A stretch of DNA of 64,000 nt from Siphonodentalium dalli (GCA_032622095.1 CP136065.1:207990151-208054150); one strand, 5' to 3'. Counted from the stretch's first letter, positions 41,091 to 51,319 are shown. Numbers and translations: made by a program. Notes: generated by a model from the letters alone, not told the origin.

Positions 41091-41672
41091 TTACATATTA
41101 TGGGTATCACAAAACCCAAAAGTGACAGCTTTAGACTACATTAACATTACTTTATGTTAATAGAATCACTTTTGTCCCGCCAGCACCATAGAGATGCCGT
41201 AGAACTAACGAGCATCATAGCAAATTAGTAGGCTAATTTAATCAGGGCGTGCATGGTCAGAACCTAAAGGAGGGTAAGCCCATATAAATTATATATCAAT
41301 TAGGAATGACAATTTATAGGGTTCACATTGTTTCCAGAAAAAACTCTATATTAATTTTGTCGTTGTAATTTAGAGTATTTTTATTTCATTGACGATGTTG
41401 CAGTAAATTAATTATGGTCCATATTCTGTCAGGCATATTAGCTAGATGCATTTATATCGACATAGTTGATCAGATTCAGACATTACCTAAAACGTATTTT
41501 TGCCGACAAAGATATCATTATTCATGCATTTGATAATTTTGGCGAACGCTGCATGTATCAATGTAGGCGTGCTATCGATTTTGCACTCTACACCCGTATG
41601 CACTGTATATACGTATGGAGTGTTGAGTGTGAAGTGATTCTTTCATAATTATCTCCCAACACTCGCTTGCAG

Positions 41673-41762
41673 AAATGACAACATTCACTGGAGCTCCCAC
41701 GGTAATAACAACTACCGCAACACCAGTTACAACAACAACGACGACGGCCACATCTACAACAG
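41673..41762 (+). CDS. C-type lectin gene, Thr-rich stalk exon 1 (predicted)
   Basis: This predicted 90-nt internal exon lies between an acceptor (CACTCGCTTGCAG) and a donor (G|GTAGAT, a weak match). It encodes a Thr-rich peptide starting MTTFTGAPTVITTT, with Pro and Ala, as in O-glycosylated mucin-like stalks. Both ends are in phase 1 and the length is a multiple of three, so it can be included or skipped without a frameshift. The two following exons share the same phase. The gene's first exon and signal peptide are not identified and may lie upstream of or within the 21-bp array. Exon status is inferred from splice sites, phase and composition. Confidence 0.5.
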
Positions 41763-42089
41763 GTAGATAATGCTATATCCTATAGATCTATCGAGTTTGC
41801 ACTCTACATCATATGTATGCGCTGTATATACGACCAGAGCTTGGAGTGTTAAGCGATTGTTTCATTCCTATCCACTATGGGGTGAACTAGTTTAGTGAGT
41901 AATTTTGAGCGACGATTACGATCCTCTATCGATAAATCGCGGCATAAAACGTAATAAAATCAACATCGTTATATAGAACAGTGTTTCGTAAGGTTTATAG
42001 CGCTATCTTGAAATTATAATCACTTGCCATCAGTGTGGGTAAAAAAAACTGTCAAAAACTTATCGCGAAATGCACAGAAATTTACAATT

Positions 42090-42440
42090 CTTTTCCGATT
42101 CCGATTCCCTGTCGAGGGCTACGATTCTCTACCGAGCGCTCGGTTCTCTGCGAATAACTCGATTCTCTGCCATAGATAATGTAGTATATGGCGTCCGCAT
42201 GATTTCTACCAATATGGCTGAATATGGCAACATAATTAGCTATAAACCTGATACACACTGAGCGGCGGCCATATGCATTGACATGGGTATTAAGATCCAT
42301 TGACACGTCCGATATAATGCATCTGGATCTAAAACTACTCCGCACGTTTGTAAAGAACAGGAGCCACCGCGATTAAGTTGCAAAGAATCGGAGCCCTCAA
42401 TAGGGAACCGGTACCTTCACTGACTAGATTTTCATTATAG
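42090..42440. mobile_element. Diverged inverted repeat
   Basis: 'ccgattccctgtcgagggct' at the left pairs imperfectly with the reverse complement of 'agccctcaatagggaaccgg' at the right. The arms are about 65-90 bp and the loop about 200 bp. No protein is encoded. Confidence 0.5.
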
Positions 42441-42665
42441 CTAATTCTTTTCTAAAAAAAAAATGCGAGTTATAGTTTATTTTTTTTATCTCCCTCAAAG
42501 TGAATTTTTTTTACAAAGTTCCGACGAATTTTTATGAGTATTAATTTGTGCAAATGTTGTGGAAATGTAGAATTGTCCTTACGAACGGACAATATAGCTA
42601 ACCGAGCTCCATGAATTCCGTTCCCAGTTCCCTATTCTCAGATGATATTTCATTTATCATTTATC

Positions 42666-43537
42666 CTTGCTTTTTCGTGCGCTGCCACCCAGCAGGCATC
42701 TATAGGACAGCAGGGACGCGACCATATAGTCCCTTCCAAATTTTAGAAAATTGGGCTGAAGTCGTTTATGGGGTGTCAAAATAGCACTTTTTGTTACTAA
42801 ATCGGCTACGTAGCCAGAACATGGCGGCCAGCCGCGAATCCTTGCACTTTCGTATCGTACGGTGCCACCCAGCGGGCATCTATAGGACAGGGACGTGACC
42901 ATATAGCCCCTTCCAAATTGTAGAAAATTGGGCTGAAGTCGTGCATGGGGTGTCAAAATACCACTTTTTGTTACTAAATCGGCTGCGGGGCCAGAACAAT
43001 GGAAGTCACAAGGGAATCCTTGCATTTTCATGCGGTGCCACACAGTGGGCATCTATAGGACAGGGACGCGACCATATAGTCCCGTCCGAATTATCAAAAA
43101 TTGGTCTGAAGTCGTGCATGAAGCTCCAAATTGCACGTTTTGTTGCTAAATCGGCTGCGTGGCCAGAACAATGGCATTCACAAGGGAGTCCTTGCACTTT
43201 CTTGCCGTGCCACCCAGCGGGCATCTATAGGACAGCTAGGGACGCGACCATATATAGCCCCTTCCAAAATTGGGCTGAAGTCGTGTATGGGGTGTCAAAA
43301 GAGCACTTTTTGTTGCTAAATCGGCTGCATAGCCAGAACCATGGCGACCAACCGGGAATCCTTGCACATTCGTGCGGTACCACCCAGCGGACATCTATAG
43401 GACAGGGAAGCGACCATATAGTCCCATCAAGAAATTTGGGCTGAAGTCGTGTATGGGGTGTCAAAATAGCACTTTTTGTTACTAAATCGGCTTCGTAAGC
43501 CAGAACCATGGCGGCCACATGGGAATCCTTGCATTTA
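42666..43537 (+). repeat. ~173-bp tandem repeat, five units
   Basis: Units start with CTTGCA at 42666, 42841, 43019, 43191, 43361 and 43528 (partial), giving periods of 175, 178, 172, 170 and 167 bp. Shared phrases are 'gggcatctataggacag', 'gaccatatag' and 'tactaaatcggct'. Overlapping open frames on both strands (42.66-43.71 kb) follow the repeat and are not genes. Confidence 0.88.
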
Positions 43538-43712
43538 GTGTTAAAGGGGGTGGGTGTCCAAAAATGGTCGGAAAAAACTGCCGAAAACGGAAAAAAATTT
43601 GGACGCGGGGGTGGTTGGGTCCAAACAAGGGTCGAAAGGTAAAAATCAGGATACGTGCCTGAAAAAAAATCCGACCCCCCCCCCCCCCCTGAAATTGTCA
43701 GAAAAAAATACA
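43537..43712 (+). mobile_element. Dispersed repeat with poly-C tract, copy 1
   Basis: 'gtgtccaaaaatggtcgg', 'tttggacgcgggggtgg' and 'caagggtcgaaaggt' are followed by a 17-C run. The reverse complement of 45.33-45.50 kb matches through nearly the whole length. It directly continues the last unit of the 173-bp array. Confidence 0.75.
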
Positions 43713-44149
43713 TGTTTTTTCAGCGCTATATCGACGACTTTGTTAGAAATTCATGCGCATGTATAGGTATGTTTTATAGGTATGTTTTATAGGTATGTTT
43801 TATACGAACCGTGTCCGTTTAAGCTGGAGACGAAGAATCGGCACATTATGTTCATTTTACACTTTAGTTTTGCATACGTGTATTTACCATAATCGCTTAA
43901 AGGCACGGGCGGCGTTCGTTGCAGAAATATTCATATTAAAATATATATAGTTTGTTCATATGCCAAACATAATCAACTTGTAAATAGTATATTGTCATCA
44001 AAAGTTATTCAAAACGTACGATGGTGTACGTAAACAAGTGCCTGCTCCTGTTACAGAAGTTTTACTTCTGTTTGTATAACACAGCGCAATTATATTGGAT
44101 AATCACACACAAATGATATAGAGGCTCTTTATTATTTCCATATTAGGAA

Positions 44150-44430
44150 AACCGTAACAAATAACGCTCTTTATGTTTACCATATCCGGATCTAAACAAA
44201 AGTCAGGTTCTGTAACGTTTTTTGCTTTTGTTTACACAACAAAGGAAAAACATTTGATAATAACATACTGTTTATGCCATATTTCTGATTGGTATAGAAC
44301 AAAGTCTGTCTATATTTTACTATTATTTCTGTTTATGGCGGTTTTTTGACGGAGGTGAATATTTTAACAGCATACCCACTGCCAATTCCGCCCGTATCTT
44401 TAACCCTTCCATGACTGGTGCTTTCTTAAA
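44150..44430 (+). mobile_element. Fragment of foldback family E
   Basis: 'ctgtttatggcggtttttt', 'attttaacagcatacccac' and flanking Ca-rich AT sequence match the right arm of the element at 16.34-16.74 kb. The matching opposite arm is not seen. Confidence 0.5.
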
Positions 44431-44722
44431 TTTTGCGAAAAGCCTGTTCAGGTGAATTCTCTTATATATGCCAGTCTCCCATGGGAAATCTCGCATGTAT
44501 AAGAGAATGCATTGGCCTAACAATATTTACCTTGACCTTAATTAAGCCAGTGCAATCTCTTATGTATGCGAGGCTCCCTATGGGATACCCGCAAATATAA
44601 GATAATGCACTGGTACAGAATCATTAATGATGCATGCGTCAGCACAGCTCCCGTATTGAAAGGGTTAACAGAGATTGCACATCGTGAACAAATCCGATCA
44701 CGAGAAATGTGTACGTTTTCAG

Positions 44723-44724
44723 AC

Positions 44725-44757
<33 letters not shown>

Positions 44758-44944
44758 GTGATGACGACGACCATGGCAACAACAACAGCGATGACGACGA
44801 CGATGACAACAACAGCGATGACGACGACCATGGCAACAACAACAGCGATGACGACGACCATGGCAACAACAACAGCGATGACGACGACAATTGCAACAAC
44901 AATAGCGATGACAACGACCATGACAATAACAACAACAGCGATAC
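44723..44944 (+). CDS. C-type lectin gene, Thr-rich stalk exon 2 (predicted)
   Basis: This predicted 222-nt exon (74 codons, phase 1 at both ends) lies between an acceptor (GTACGTTTTCAG) and a strong donor (C|GTGAGT). It opens with a pure ACA run coding poly-Thr. It continues as about four copies of a 30-bp unit encoding AMTTTMATTT, where ACG and ACA alternate but Thr is kept. Such Thr-rich segments act as extended, O-glycosylated stalks in lectins and mucins. The split codon joins correctly to the lectin exon at 47815. The opposite strand reads as poly-Val and Ala frames, which are shadows. Alternative: a non-coding ACA/GAC microsatellite. The frame, phase and splice sites favour an exon. 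Confidence 0.55.
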
Positions 44945-45326
44945 GTGAGTGTAGAGATTAACCCTTTCGAAATAGAGAAGGAGTCCAATTTATTGCAGGC
45001 AACTGTTCAGCTAATAAGATCAACACACGCCCTTTTATTTGAAGTTATTATCTGAACATTTCCTGCAGGATAAATACTCATCAATGAGTGTTTATGAAGG
45101 GTTAATACCGGCCCACCATAATTATATAGACCCCCGTAGGATTCTCATGTGCATGTATAACTGAATATACGTGTATTTCAATGAGTAGGTTTTTGCTTTC
45201 CAAAAAAAAATGGGTGGACATACCCAAAATTAGCTCGGTTTCCACTGCAACGACTTGATTTGACATGCCAAAAATAATATTGAGGTCCCCGACAACTGCA
45301 AAGCTTACATTCAGCAACTTTTTCCA

Positions 45327-45500
45327 GTTGCATCGGGGGGGGGGGGGGGGGTCGAAAAAAATATCAGGCACGTATGTTGGTGTTTTCCTTTCGACCCTTG
45401 TTGGGACCCACCCACCCCCGCGTCCAAATTTTGTTCCGTTTTTGGCAGTTTTTCCCCCGACCATTTTTGGACACCACCCCCCTTTTAACACTAAAACAGA
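45327..45500 (-). mobile_element. Dispersed repeat with poly-G tract, inverted copy 2
   Basis: Reverse complement of the repeat at 43.54-43.71 kb: a 16-G run, then 'ttcctttcgacccttgtt', 'cccgcgtccaaatttt' and 'gaccatttttggacacc'. Together the two copies bracket the Thr-rich exon at 44723-44944 in opposite orientation. Confidence 0.75.
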
Positions 45501-45999
45501 GATTTGCGGGGGAAAGCTGTATATGAATTTCTGAGCATACTATTTGTCATGGATGTTAACATTGACATGTATATAGGAACGAGTCATTTTGGGGTCATTC
45601 GGCCAAAAAAACATGGCTGCCAGCGGCCATCTTGGATTTCAAAATTCAATCCATTAGCATGGGCTACAGGCTATACTGTTTGTCTGATCATCATGAAATT
45701 TTTCATTTATGTTAATATTCACATTCTAAGGTGTTTTAAGCCAAACTCATTGCAAAAACAGTCAAAAAGACTTGCAGGAAAGAAAATTTTGAGTTGCGGA
45801 AAAAATTGTTTGTTGGTCCCATCGACTACCCACCCACCCCGGCATACGTGCACGGAAAATCCCCCCTGGTTGGATTAGTTAAAACTACGTACACATCTCT
45901 AAGTTTGCAATAAAATATATAAACTATGTTAAGAAATGTAAGACACCAGTACATACTGTACATCGGCGATTTGGTGCGAGAGCACTTTTTTGCATATTT

Positions 46000-47245
46000 A
46001 AAATCTATGGGTTCGATTACATATTTAGTTCTAGAGAAAACGCGTCGATTTTTCACGTATAAATGCCATTTCCGTGAAAATCGTGTTTTAAGTAAGTGTT
46101 TTCAAATGTCGTATCAGGGTTTTCCGGCGAATTTTCTCCTTAATTCTGGTTAATTCGAAAATAATTATTTTCGAAACCATTCCTAGTAGAAAAATTCTGA
46201 TTTAATTGGATTGTTTTGGATTGTCATATCTCACGACGTCTAAAATGTCGTATAAAACCATAAAATCATGTTTTTCTCATCAATTATAGGAGAGATATGA
46301 ATATTAATGTTTATCTTTTATAAAACATTGCTATAAAGGATTTTATTACATATCTAACAACGTAATTCGCATGATCGCACGAGTTTCCAGGCGTGTGATA
46401 ATTCTCAGAATCGCACTAGTGCAATCTGTCGACGGAACTATTTCATTCAGTGTTAAAACGCAATTAAATTCACATAGTGAGTCAACTTACTATGATACGG
46501 AGATATGTATTAAAATAGAACCGCATGAGAGTCTGGATTTTGACGAATTATCGCACTCGATTTGTTGGCAGAACGCGATACCTCTAGCGCGGGACTGCGT
46601 CCCGCACTCGAGGTATCGCTCCGCCATCAAATCTCGTGCGATAATTTCGTCAAAATCCAGACACTCATGCGGTTCTATATATCTATATCATGCACAGTTA
46701 TTGGCAGATACCAATTATACTTTCAGAGATATATACATAGCGTCAGTGGGTCTCTAAACCGTCGTACTTTAGGGAAATAAAATTGTACAGGAGTCACAAA
46801 AACTATTTATCTCTGGAACTATAATTGGTATCTGCCAATAACATTTTACAACAATACTTTATATCACAGTTGTTATAATACTAATAGATAAACTTTCATA
46901 TTCAATTATCTCCTAGTTGATGATAAAACAAGATTTTGTTGTGTTATACGACATTTTAGTAGGAAAAAGTAGAAATTTGTGAAGCTTTAGTTTTGACGAT
47001 TTCCGCGGCTTCGTTAGTCTCTGTCAGTCGGGATCAGGAATATACGCCCCCCAGCCATTACTCTCAAAAACAGTCAAATCAAGAACGGTTTCGAAAAATA
47101 AAAATTACGACATTTTAAAGAATTGACGAAAAAAAAAATTGCGGGAAACCCAGATACGATATTTTAGAACACGAATATCTCAGAAAAATGGCATTTATAC
47201 ATGAAATATTGACAAGATATCTGATGAACTTATTCGAACCATAGA
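46000..47245. mobile_element. Foldback element, family G, with internal hairpins
   Basis: The outer arms at about 46000-46350 and 46850-47240 are diverged inverted copies. TATAAATGCCATTT and AAAATGTCGTAT motifs occur in both. Between them sit a near-perfect hairpin at 46515-46678 (centre GCGGGAC-TGC-GTCCCGC at 46597) and a second inverted pair, TTATTGGCAGATACCAATTA at 46699 and its complement near 46822-46842. Frames at 46.37-46.78 kb cross the hairpin and are not genes. Confidence 0.75.
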
Positions 47246-47814
47246 TTCCGAAATTGCAATAAAATGTTTCGCGTCAAAATGAAAAGTACGATATTTTAGA
47301 AGCCCACCGACGATAGTTTGTTTGTTTCGCCTGTAAAATTAGATTTTTGGAAGATACGACATTTTAGAAGTCCACCGCCGACAACCATGTATGTGTGGTC
47401 AGAGGATCTCGCACTAAATTTGACTAACAAATCATAATGGTTCTTCTATGTCTTTTGTCAATTTCCCTTTCTGTTCAATATATTCATACAACTTCATAGC
47501 TTGATAGCTAGACAGATAGATAATTGTATTGGCAAAATAATAGTGGCTGTTGATAGTAACTATTGTTATTCATACGAATGTACATAACTATATAATGCAC
47601 ATAGGGCGCAACAGTATGTTGTTACATTTAAATCGCAATACAGCCAACAGCTATTAGTCTTGTATGTCGGTGTTCACGAAATGGAAATTTGGGCTTTCCT
47701 TGCAACCAAAACCAAAAATTAATTTGATGCTAATTTGTACCACAAACACTTCAGGGTGCGGATGGCAACCAGATATTATGCCGGCCACCCAGCATTATTG
47801 GTTCTAATTTGCAG

Positions 47815-47994
47815 TGTATCCATCGGAATACAGATTAGAAATTGTGGGTACACAGAACATATGTCTGAAAGTTGTGGCGAGTAACATGAATCATGCCGAT
47901 TCTAAAGCAGATTGCGCATCAGATGGAGGCCATTTGCTGGTTGTCGATGAATCAGAAGTCTGGGACGCAGTGAAAACAGTCTTGGGGGAGTCTG
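47815..47994 (+). CDS. C-type lectin-like domain (CTLD), first exon
   Basis: This 180-nt exon is in phase 1 at both ends (acceptor TAATTTGCAG; donor G|GTGAGT). It encodes the N-terminal half of a CTLD. YPSEYRLEIVG is followed by a Cys in NICLKVV, a helix with ADSKADC, the GGHLLVVDESE strand that is the hallmark of the fold, and WDAVKTVL (helix 2). The Cys in KADC should pair with the last Cys of the domain (GHIC). It joins seamlessly to the next exon: the split codon gives Gly and continues YASQDKF. CTLDs are extracellular recognition domains, often binding sugars. The family call is confident. The exact 5' edge is less certain because an upstream acceptor exists. Confidence 0.85.
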
Positions 47995-48704
47995 GTGAGT
48001 GCATTAGGCTTAGGGTTGGGATTGGAGTTATGGTTACAGCTAGGGCTAGTATATGGGTTATGTCTAGGGTGGGGTTAGGGTTAAGGATGGGGTTAGGGTG
48101 GGGGGTTATGGTTAGGAATGGGGGAATGTGCCAAATATAAAAAATATAAGTATGTATATGAGCACTCACATTTGAGTAATATCGCAAATTACACAAATTG
48201 TTTGTCAACATTATCAATAATTATATAACTATACCTCAGCATATCGATTCACACGAACGACTGTTACCCAACCATATATTCTACAAAACATCCTGAATTT
48301 CGGTATCATCGGGTGATTATTGATGCTTTCCCTCGAAAATCCAAAGTAAGGGATGGACCCAGCTCGAAATTGTTGCGACTTTAGTGAGCCGATATCGAAA
48401 AAAAACATTGAATTCATTACCCTGGAGAAATTAAACGATTGTAACTGGCGCAAAGCCACATATTCAACATATTATTGGTTGGGACATCAAACAATGAGAA
48501 CAAGTGCTATATACTATGTGAGGCATGAAATATTCATTTCTAACTGTTGAACATCTTGACCAAAGTTGGATGGGGTAGACACTCCAAACCCCTCTGTGGC
48601 CACACCTCTGTATACTGTTACAATGACGGTAATTTGATGATTAATTCTGATTCTGGTGTGGTTGGTATGTTTGCAATGGTCACATAATCTTGTTCTTCTT
48701 ACAG
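47995..48704 (+). other. Predicted intron inside the CTLD, with TTAGGG-like patch
   Basis: It starts GTGAGT and ends CTTGTTCTTCTTACAG, a strong acceptor. At 48004-48120 it carries degenerate telomere-like sequence (GGGGTTAGGGTTA, GGGGTTAGGGTGG). A 65-codon frame at 48353-48550 has no recognised domain. Confidence 0.75.
48004..48120 (+). repeat. Degenerate telomere-like (TTAGGG) patch
   Basis: Repeated GGTTAGGG, GGTTATGG and CTAGGG phrases lie inside the lectin intron. It is too diverged and too short to be a telomere. A cleaner patch is at 60724-60765. Confidence 0.7.
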
Positions 48705-48928
48705 GATACGCATCTCAGGACAAATTTCTTGTGGATGGATCGGACACAGCGACGGAAGGGACGTGGCGTTACACAGATGGGACCTACATGTCCTGGGCAC
48801 CCTGGAGTAGCGGCGAACCCGGTTGGGCTGCAGACGACTGCGCGGCATTGGATCGGTCGAATAACCTGGAAATGGTGACTTGGGATTGTGGCTATCTTTC
48901 TGGCCATATATGCCAGATTGACTTGTAA
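48705..48928 (+). CDS. C-type lectin-like domain, last exon
   Basis: This 224-nt exon enters in phase 1 and encodes 74 residues to a TAA stop: FLVDGSDTATEGTWRYTDG, then MSWAPWSSGEPGWAADDCAAL, then VTWDCGYLSGHICQIDL. It gives the canonical EG-x-W, W-x-x-GEP, and the Cys pair DDC and WDC plus the final Cys. With the previous exon the domain is about 134 residues, normal for a CTLD. The usual EPN sugar-specificity motif reads EPG, and the WND motif is reduced to WD before Cys. Classical Ca-dependent mannose or galactose binding is therefore doubtful. No transmembrane segment follows, so the protein is probably secreted if a signal peptide exists upstream. Confidence 0.88.
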
Positions 48929-48932
48929 TAAA
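48927..48932 (+). promoter_or_regulatory. Possible poly(A) signal AATAAA overlapping the stop codon
   Basis: The lectin stop TAA is the start of TAATAAA. A GT-rich stretch (TGTTTGATGTTTGATG) begins at 48948, where a downstream element would be expected. If used, the 3' UTR would be only about 15-25 nt. A more distal site cannot be excluded. Confidence 0.4.
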
Positions 48933-50240
48933 GGCAATTGACAAAATGTTTGATGTTTGATGAACTGTATGAGACTGAATTACATCAAAGATGTCATTTT
49001 TGATAAGAAATAATAACCCTTTTAACAATTTGATACTATGAAAACTGCGTACCATGCAGAATTGTTGTTGAATCATGAAAACCGGTTTAAATTAGCATAT
49101 ATATATATGTGAATCCCGAGTATCAGTTAACAGATGGTTATGAATCATGTTTATCACTTCAAATTCACCAGAATCCCGCGTACAAGAAAATAGAGGAGGT
49201 GGACTGGTGACACCCTCATGTTTACAAAATAATGGCTCACCCTCCCTGCGCACGCAATGTTACATTGGTGTAAATATGTTTCGGAATGACATCTAACGGA
49301 TGCGGGATAGAATAAATATATAGGAGAGAACAAAATAGACACTGGGCCCTGGGCCTTGTGTGGTTTTTTTTTTTTGCATAAAAAAATCATCACATCCCTT
49401 CCCTATGATTTCCCATAGGTAAAATAATCATTGGCACAGGAATGAACCCTTTGTAGTGATATTTGAATTTTGTGGTGTGGTCTAAAATATGACATCATTG
49501 TTTTAGTGCGGTTCTGACACTAGTTACAAAAACACAAGATTTAAAGGCGAATTACCTGCTAGACGGACATGACTTTTTTGCATAAAAAGTTCCCGAAAAT
49601 GTCAATATTTCAGATTTAAAGAAAATTTTGGACCTATGATTTATAATGTAAACAATATACTCTAAAACGTTTGCACTCAGGCCTATGGAAAACATTTACA
49701 CCAGTGGAACCGCAACTGCAATGCAACAGTAGCTCGGATTCCCAAAACTATGTGTGATCCTGATTGTCTCCCATTCGGAATAACGTATAGGGCCTACATA
49801 CAGGGACATGTCGATAGGGGGTTTGGATGTCTCATCCCAAACTTTGGTCAATATTTTCAACAGTTGGAAATGTCATGCTTTTACACCACATATAGATTGA
49901 ATTGTTTTCATCGCTTAATATTCCAACCAGAAATTAGTGGGGAATTTGTTGTTTTTATTCCAACTATGCATTAATTCCTATATTTTTGTTAAAATTTTGA
50001 TCCGAAATGACCAGCATGCAGTTTGAAATATTCCAACCTTACACATGTCTGTTGGGAATGTTCAAAGGCTGGAAAGCTTGATGTGCCAATTGGAAAGCTC
50101 TAACCCAATGAGGTTCAATGGATTTGTCTGGTTCAGAGGGGGCTGCATTTTGGAAAATTCAAGGTGTAGACTCCCCATCGGAGATCAACTAGCCATGCAC
50201 GTCCCTGTATACATTCACATCATTACTCGGTAGCCTTATA
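48933..50240. other. Gene-free stretch after the lectin gene
   Basis: A fragment at 49105-49235 (GAATCCCGAGTATCAG, 'acagatggttatgaatc') matches the arm of foldback family C at 13.8 kb. Frames at 49154-49393, 49750-49974 and 50045-50233 have no recognised domain. Confidence 0.5.
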
Positions 50241-50241
50241 C

Positions 50242-50757
50242 ACCCCTGATCAAGCGGTCCTGTTAATGTACTATGGAGCGATTGGGTCCTGCTGAATTGC
50301 TATGGTGTTGTTAGAACAAACTGATGTTGTTAACAAAAAGTACCGTCATATAATTTCAATTTGTCTTTTTCGCAGTGTTCCGATAATCTTAATATATCCA
50401 AGAAAAGCCACTATGCGTGTCAAACATTCTAAAACATATTTATTGCGAAATATTTTTAATATACTGGTTGTATTAGTTGTTGAAAATCGACTATAATCAA
50501 GATGGTTATTCTCGTCGTTTTAGAAACACCAGGGCATTATTGTACTTTTCAAAAGTATATGTTCTTGGATGTTTCATACACACACTGGTTTTTTCTCAAA
50601 TCGCTCGGATTAGCCAAACAGTGCGAAAATTAACTTTATAAAAAATAACGGTACTTTTTCTTAACTGCATCAGTTTGCCCTACCCGCATCATAGCAATTC
50701 AGCAAGACCACCAGCATCATATCATATTAGCAGGACCACTTGACCAGGGGTGACATA
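50242..50757. mobile_element. Foldback element, family A, copy 2
   Basis: The ends are inverted: CACCCCTGATCAAGCGGTCC at the left, GGACCACTTGACCAGGGGTG at the right. The arms are about 150-200 bp long ('ttgctgaattgctatg', 'aaaaagtaccgt' in both). The loop is about 100-150 bp. The same arms make copy 1 at 8.89-9.79 kb. No protein is encoded and no convincing target duplication is seen. Confidence 0.8.
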
Positions 50758-51101
50758 ATGAGGTTGGCCATGTTTGGGTCTGCACACATCATTTGAATGA
50801 TTTATGTTTTTATGTCACAGTCAGTTCTGTTATGACTTTTAATCATATTTGGAATATGTGTGCATTATAACCCAAATTAATTTTAAAAGAAGTTGTACCA
50901 AGAACTAATACAATTATCACCCAACCCACCAACCCCCCCCCCCCCTCTCGTAACACTTCTGGTTAAGGTGGTGCATATGTGGCTTATTTCAACATTGAAA
51001 GGCATAACAAATTTTTCAGAAACTAAAATTCCATGCATAAACAAAGCTACATCTTTAAAGGTACACAATCCGATGCGATGGTCCCCGTATCATCAGATTC
51101 C

Positions 51102-51138
<37 letters not shown>

Positions 51139-51319
51139 TTTCTTCAAAAGACGCTTCAGTTATCAGAATAGATTAATTGCCAAAATACAATTCTAACCAC
51201 TGTAGAATAAAATTTCCCAAAACGTGTTATATATCAACATTTTGTTCAACGCGATTTGGTATATCGAGAGTATGTCAATCGGCTGCCAAATATTCTAGGT
51301 GGTGAAAATAACAGATTTC
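50758..51319. other. Gene-free stretch with C-tract and ACA microsatellite
   Basis: A 13-C run lies at 50933-50945 and an (AAC)12-13 run at 51101-51138. Neither has splice sites or a frame suggesting an exon. Confidence 0.55.

Larger units (their letters stand above)
41763..44722 (+). other. Predicted intron of the C-type lectin gene
   Basis: This interval joins two phase-1 Thr-rich exons. It holds an inverted repeat (42.09-42.44 kb), a 173-bp tandem array, a C-tract repeat and a family E fragment, all listed separately. No other coding sequence is seen. Confidence 0.4.
44945..47814 (+). other. Predicted intron between stalk and lectin domain
   Basis: It starts GTGAGT and ends TAATTTGCAG. 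An earlier acceptor (ACTTCAG at 47755) would read CGWQPDIMPATQHYW and then hit an in-frame stop, so the later one is used. Inside are the inverted copy of the poly-C repeat (45.33-45.50 kb) and a large foldback element (46.0-47.25 kb). The frame at 45504-45878 has no recognisable domain. Confidence 0.45.

Noticed and set aside
42657-43713. Overlapping frames of 130-167 codons on both strands
   Set aside because: They track the 173-bp tandem units and change frame with unit length.
44538-44988. Val-, Leu-, Asn/Asp- and Cys-rich frames opposite or offset to the ACA/GAC repeat
   Set aside because: Shadows of the Thr-rich exon. Only the Thr frame has matching splice sites and phase.
47756-47814. 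Upstream extension of the CTLD exon from the acceptor ACTTCAG
   Set aside because: The extension reads into an in-frame TAA before the lectin sequence. The acceptor at 47813-47814 restores an open, phase-compatible exon.
50893-51171. ACA-rich stretch at 51.1 kb as another Thr-rich lectin exon
   Set aside because: It lies beyond the lectin stop, and no good acceptor or donor in phase 1 flanks it.
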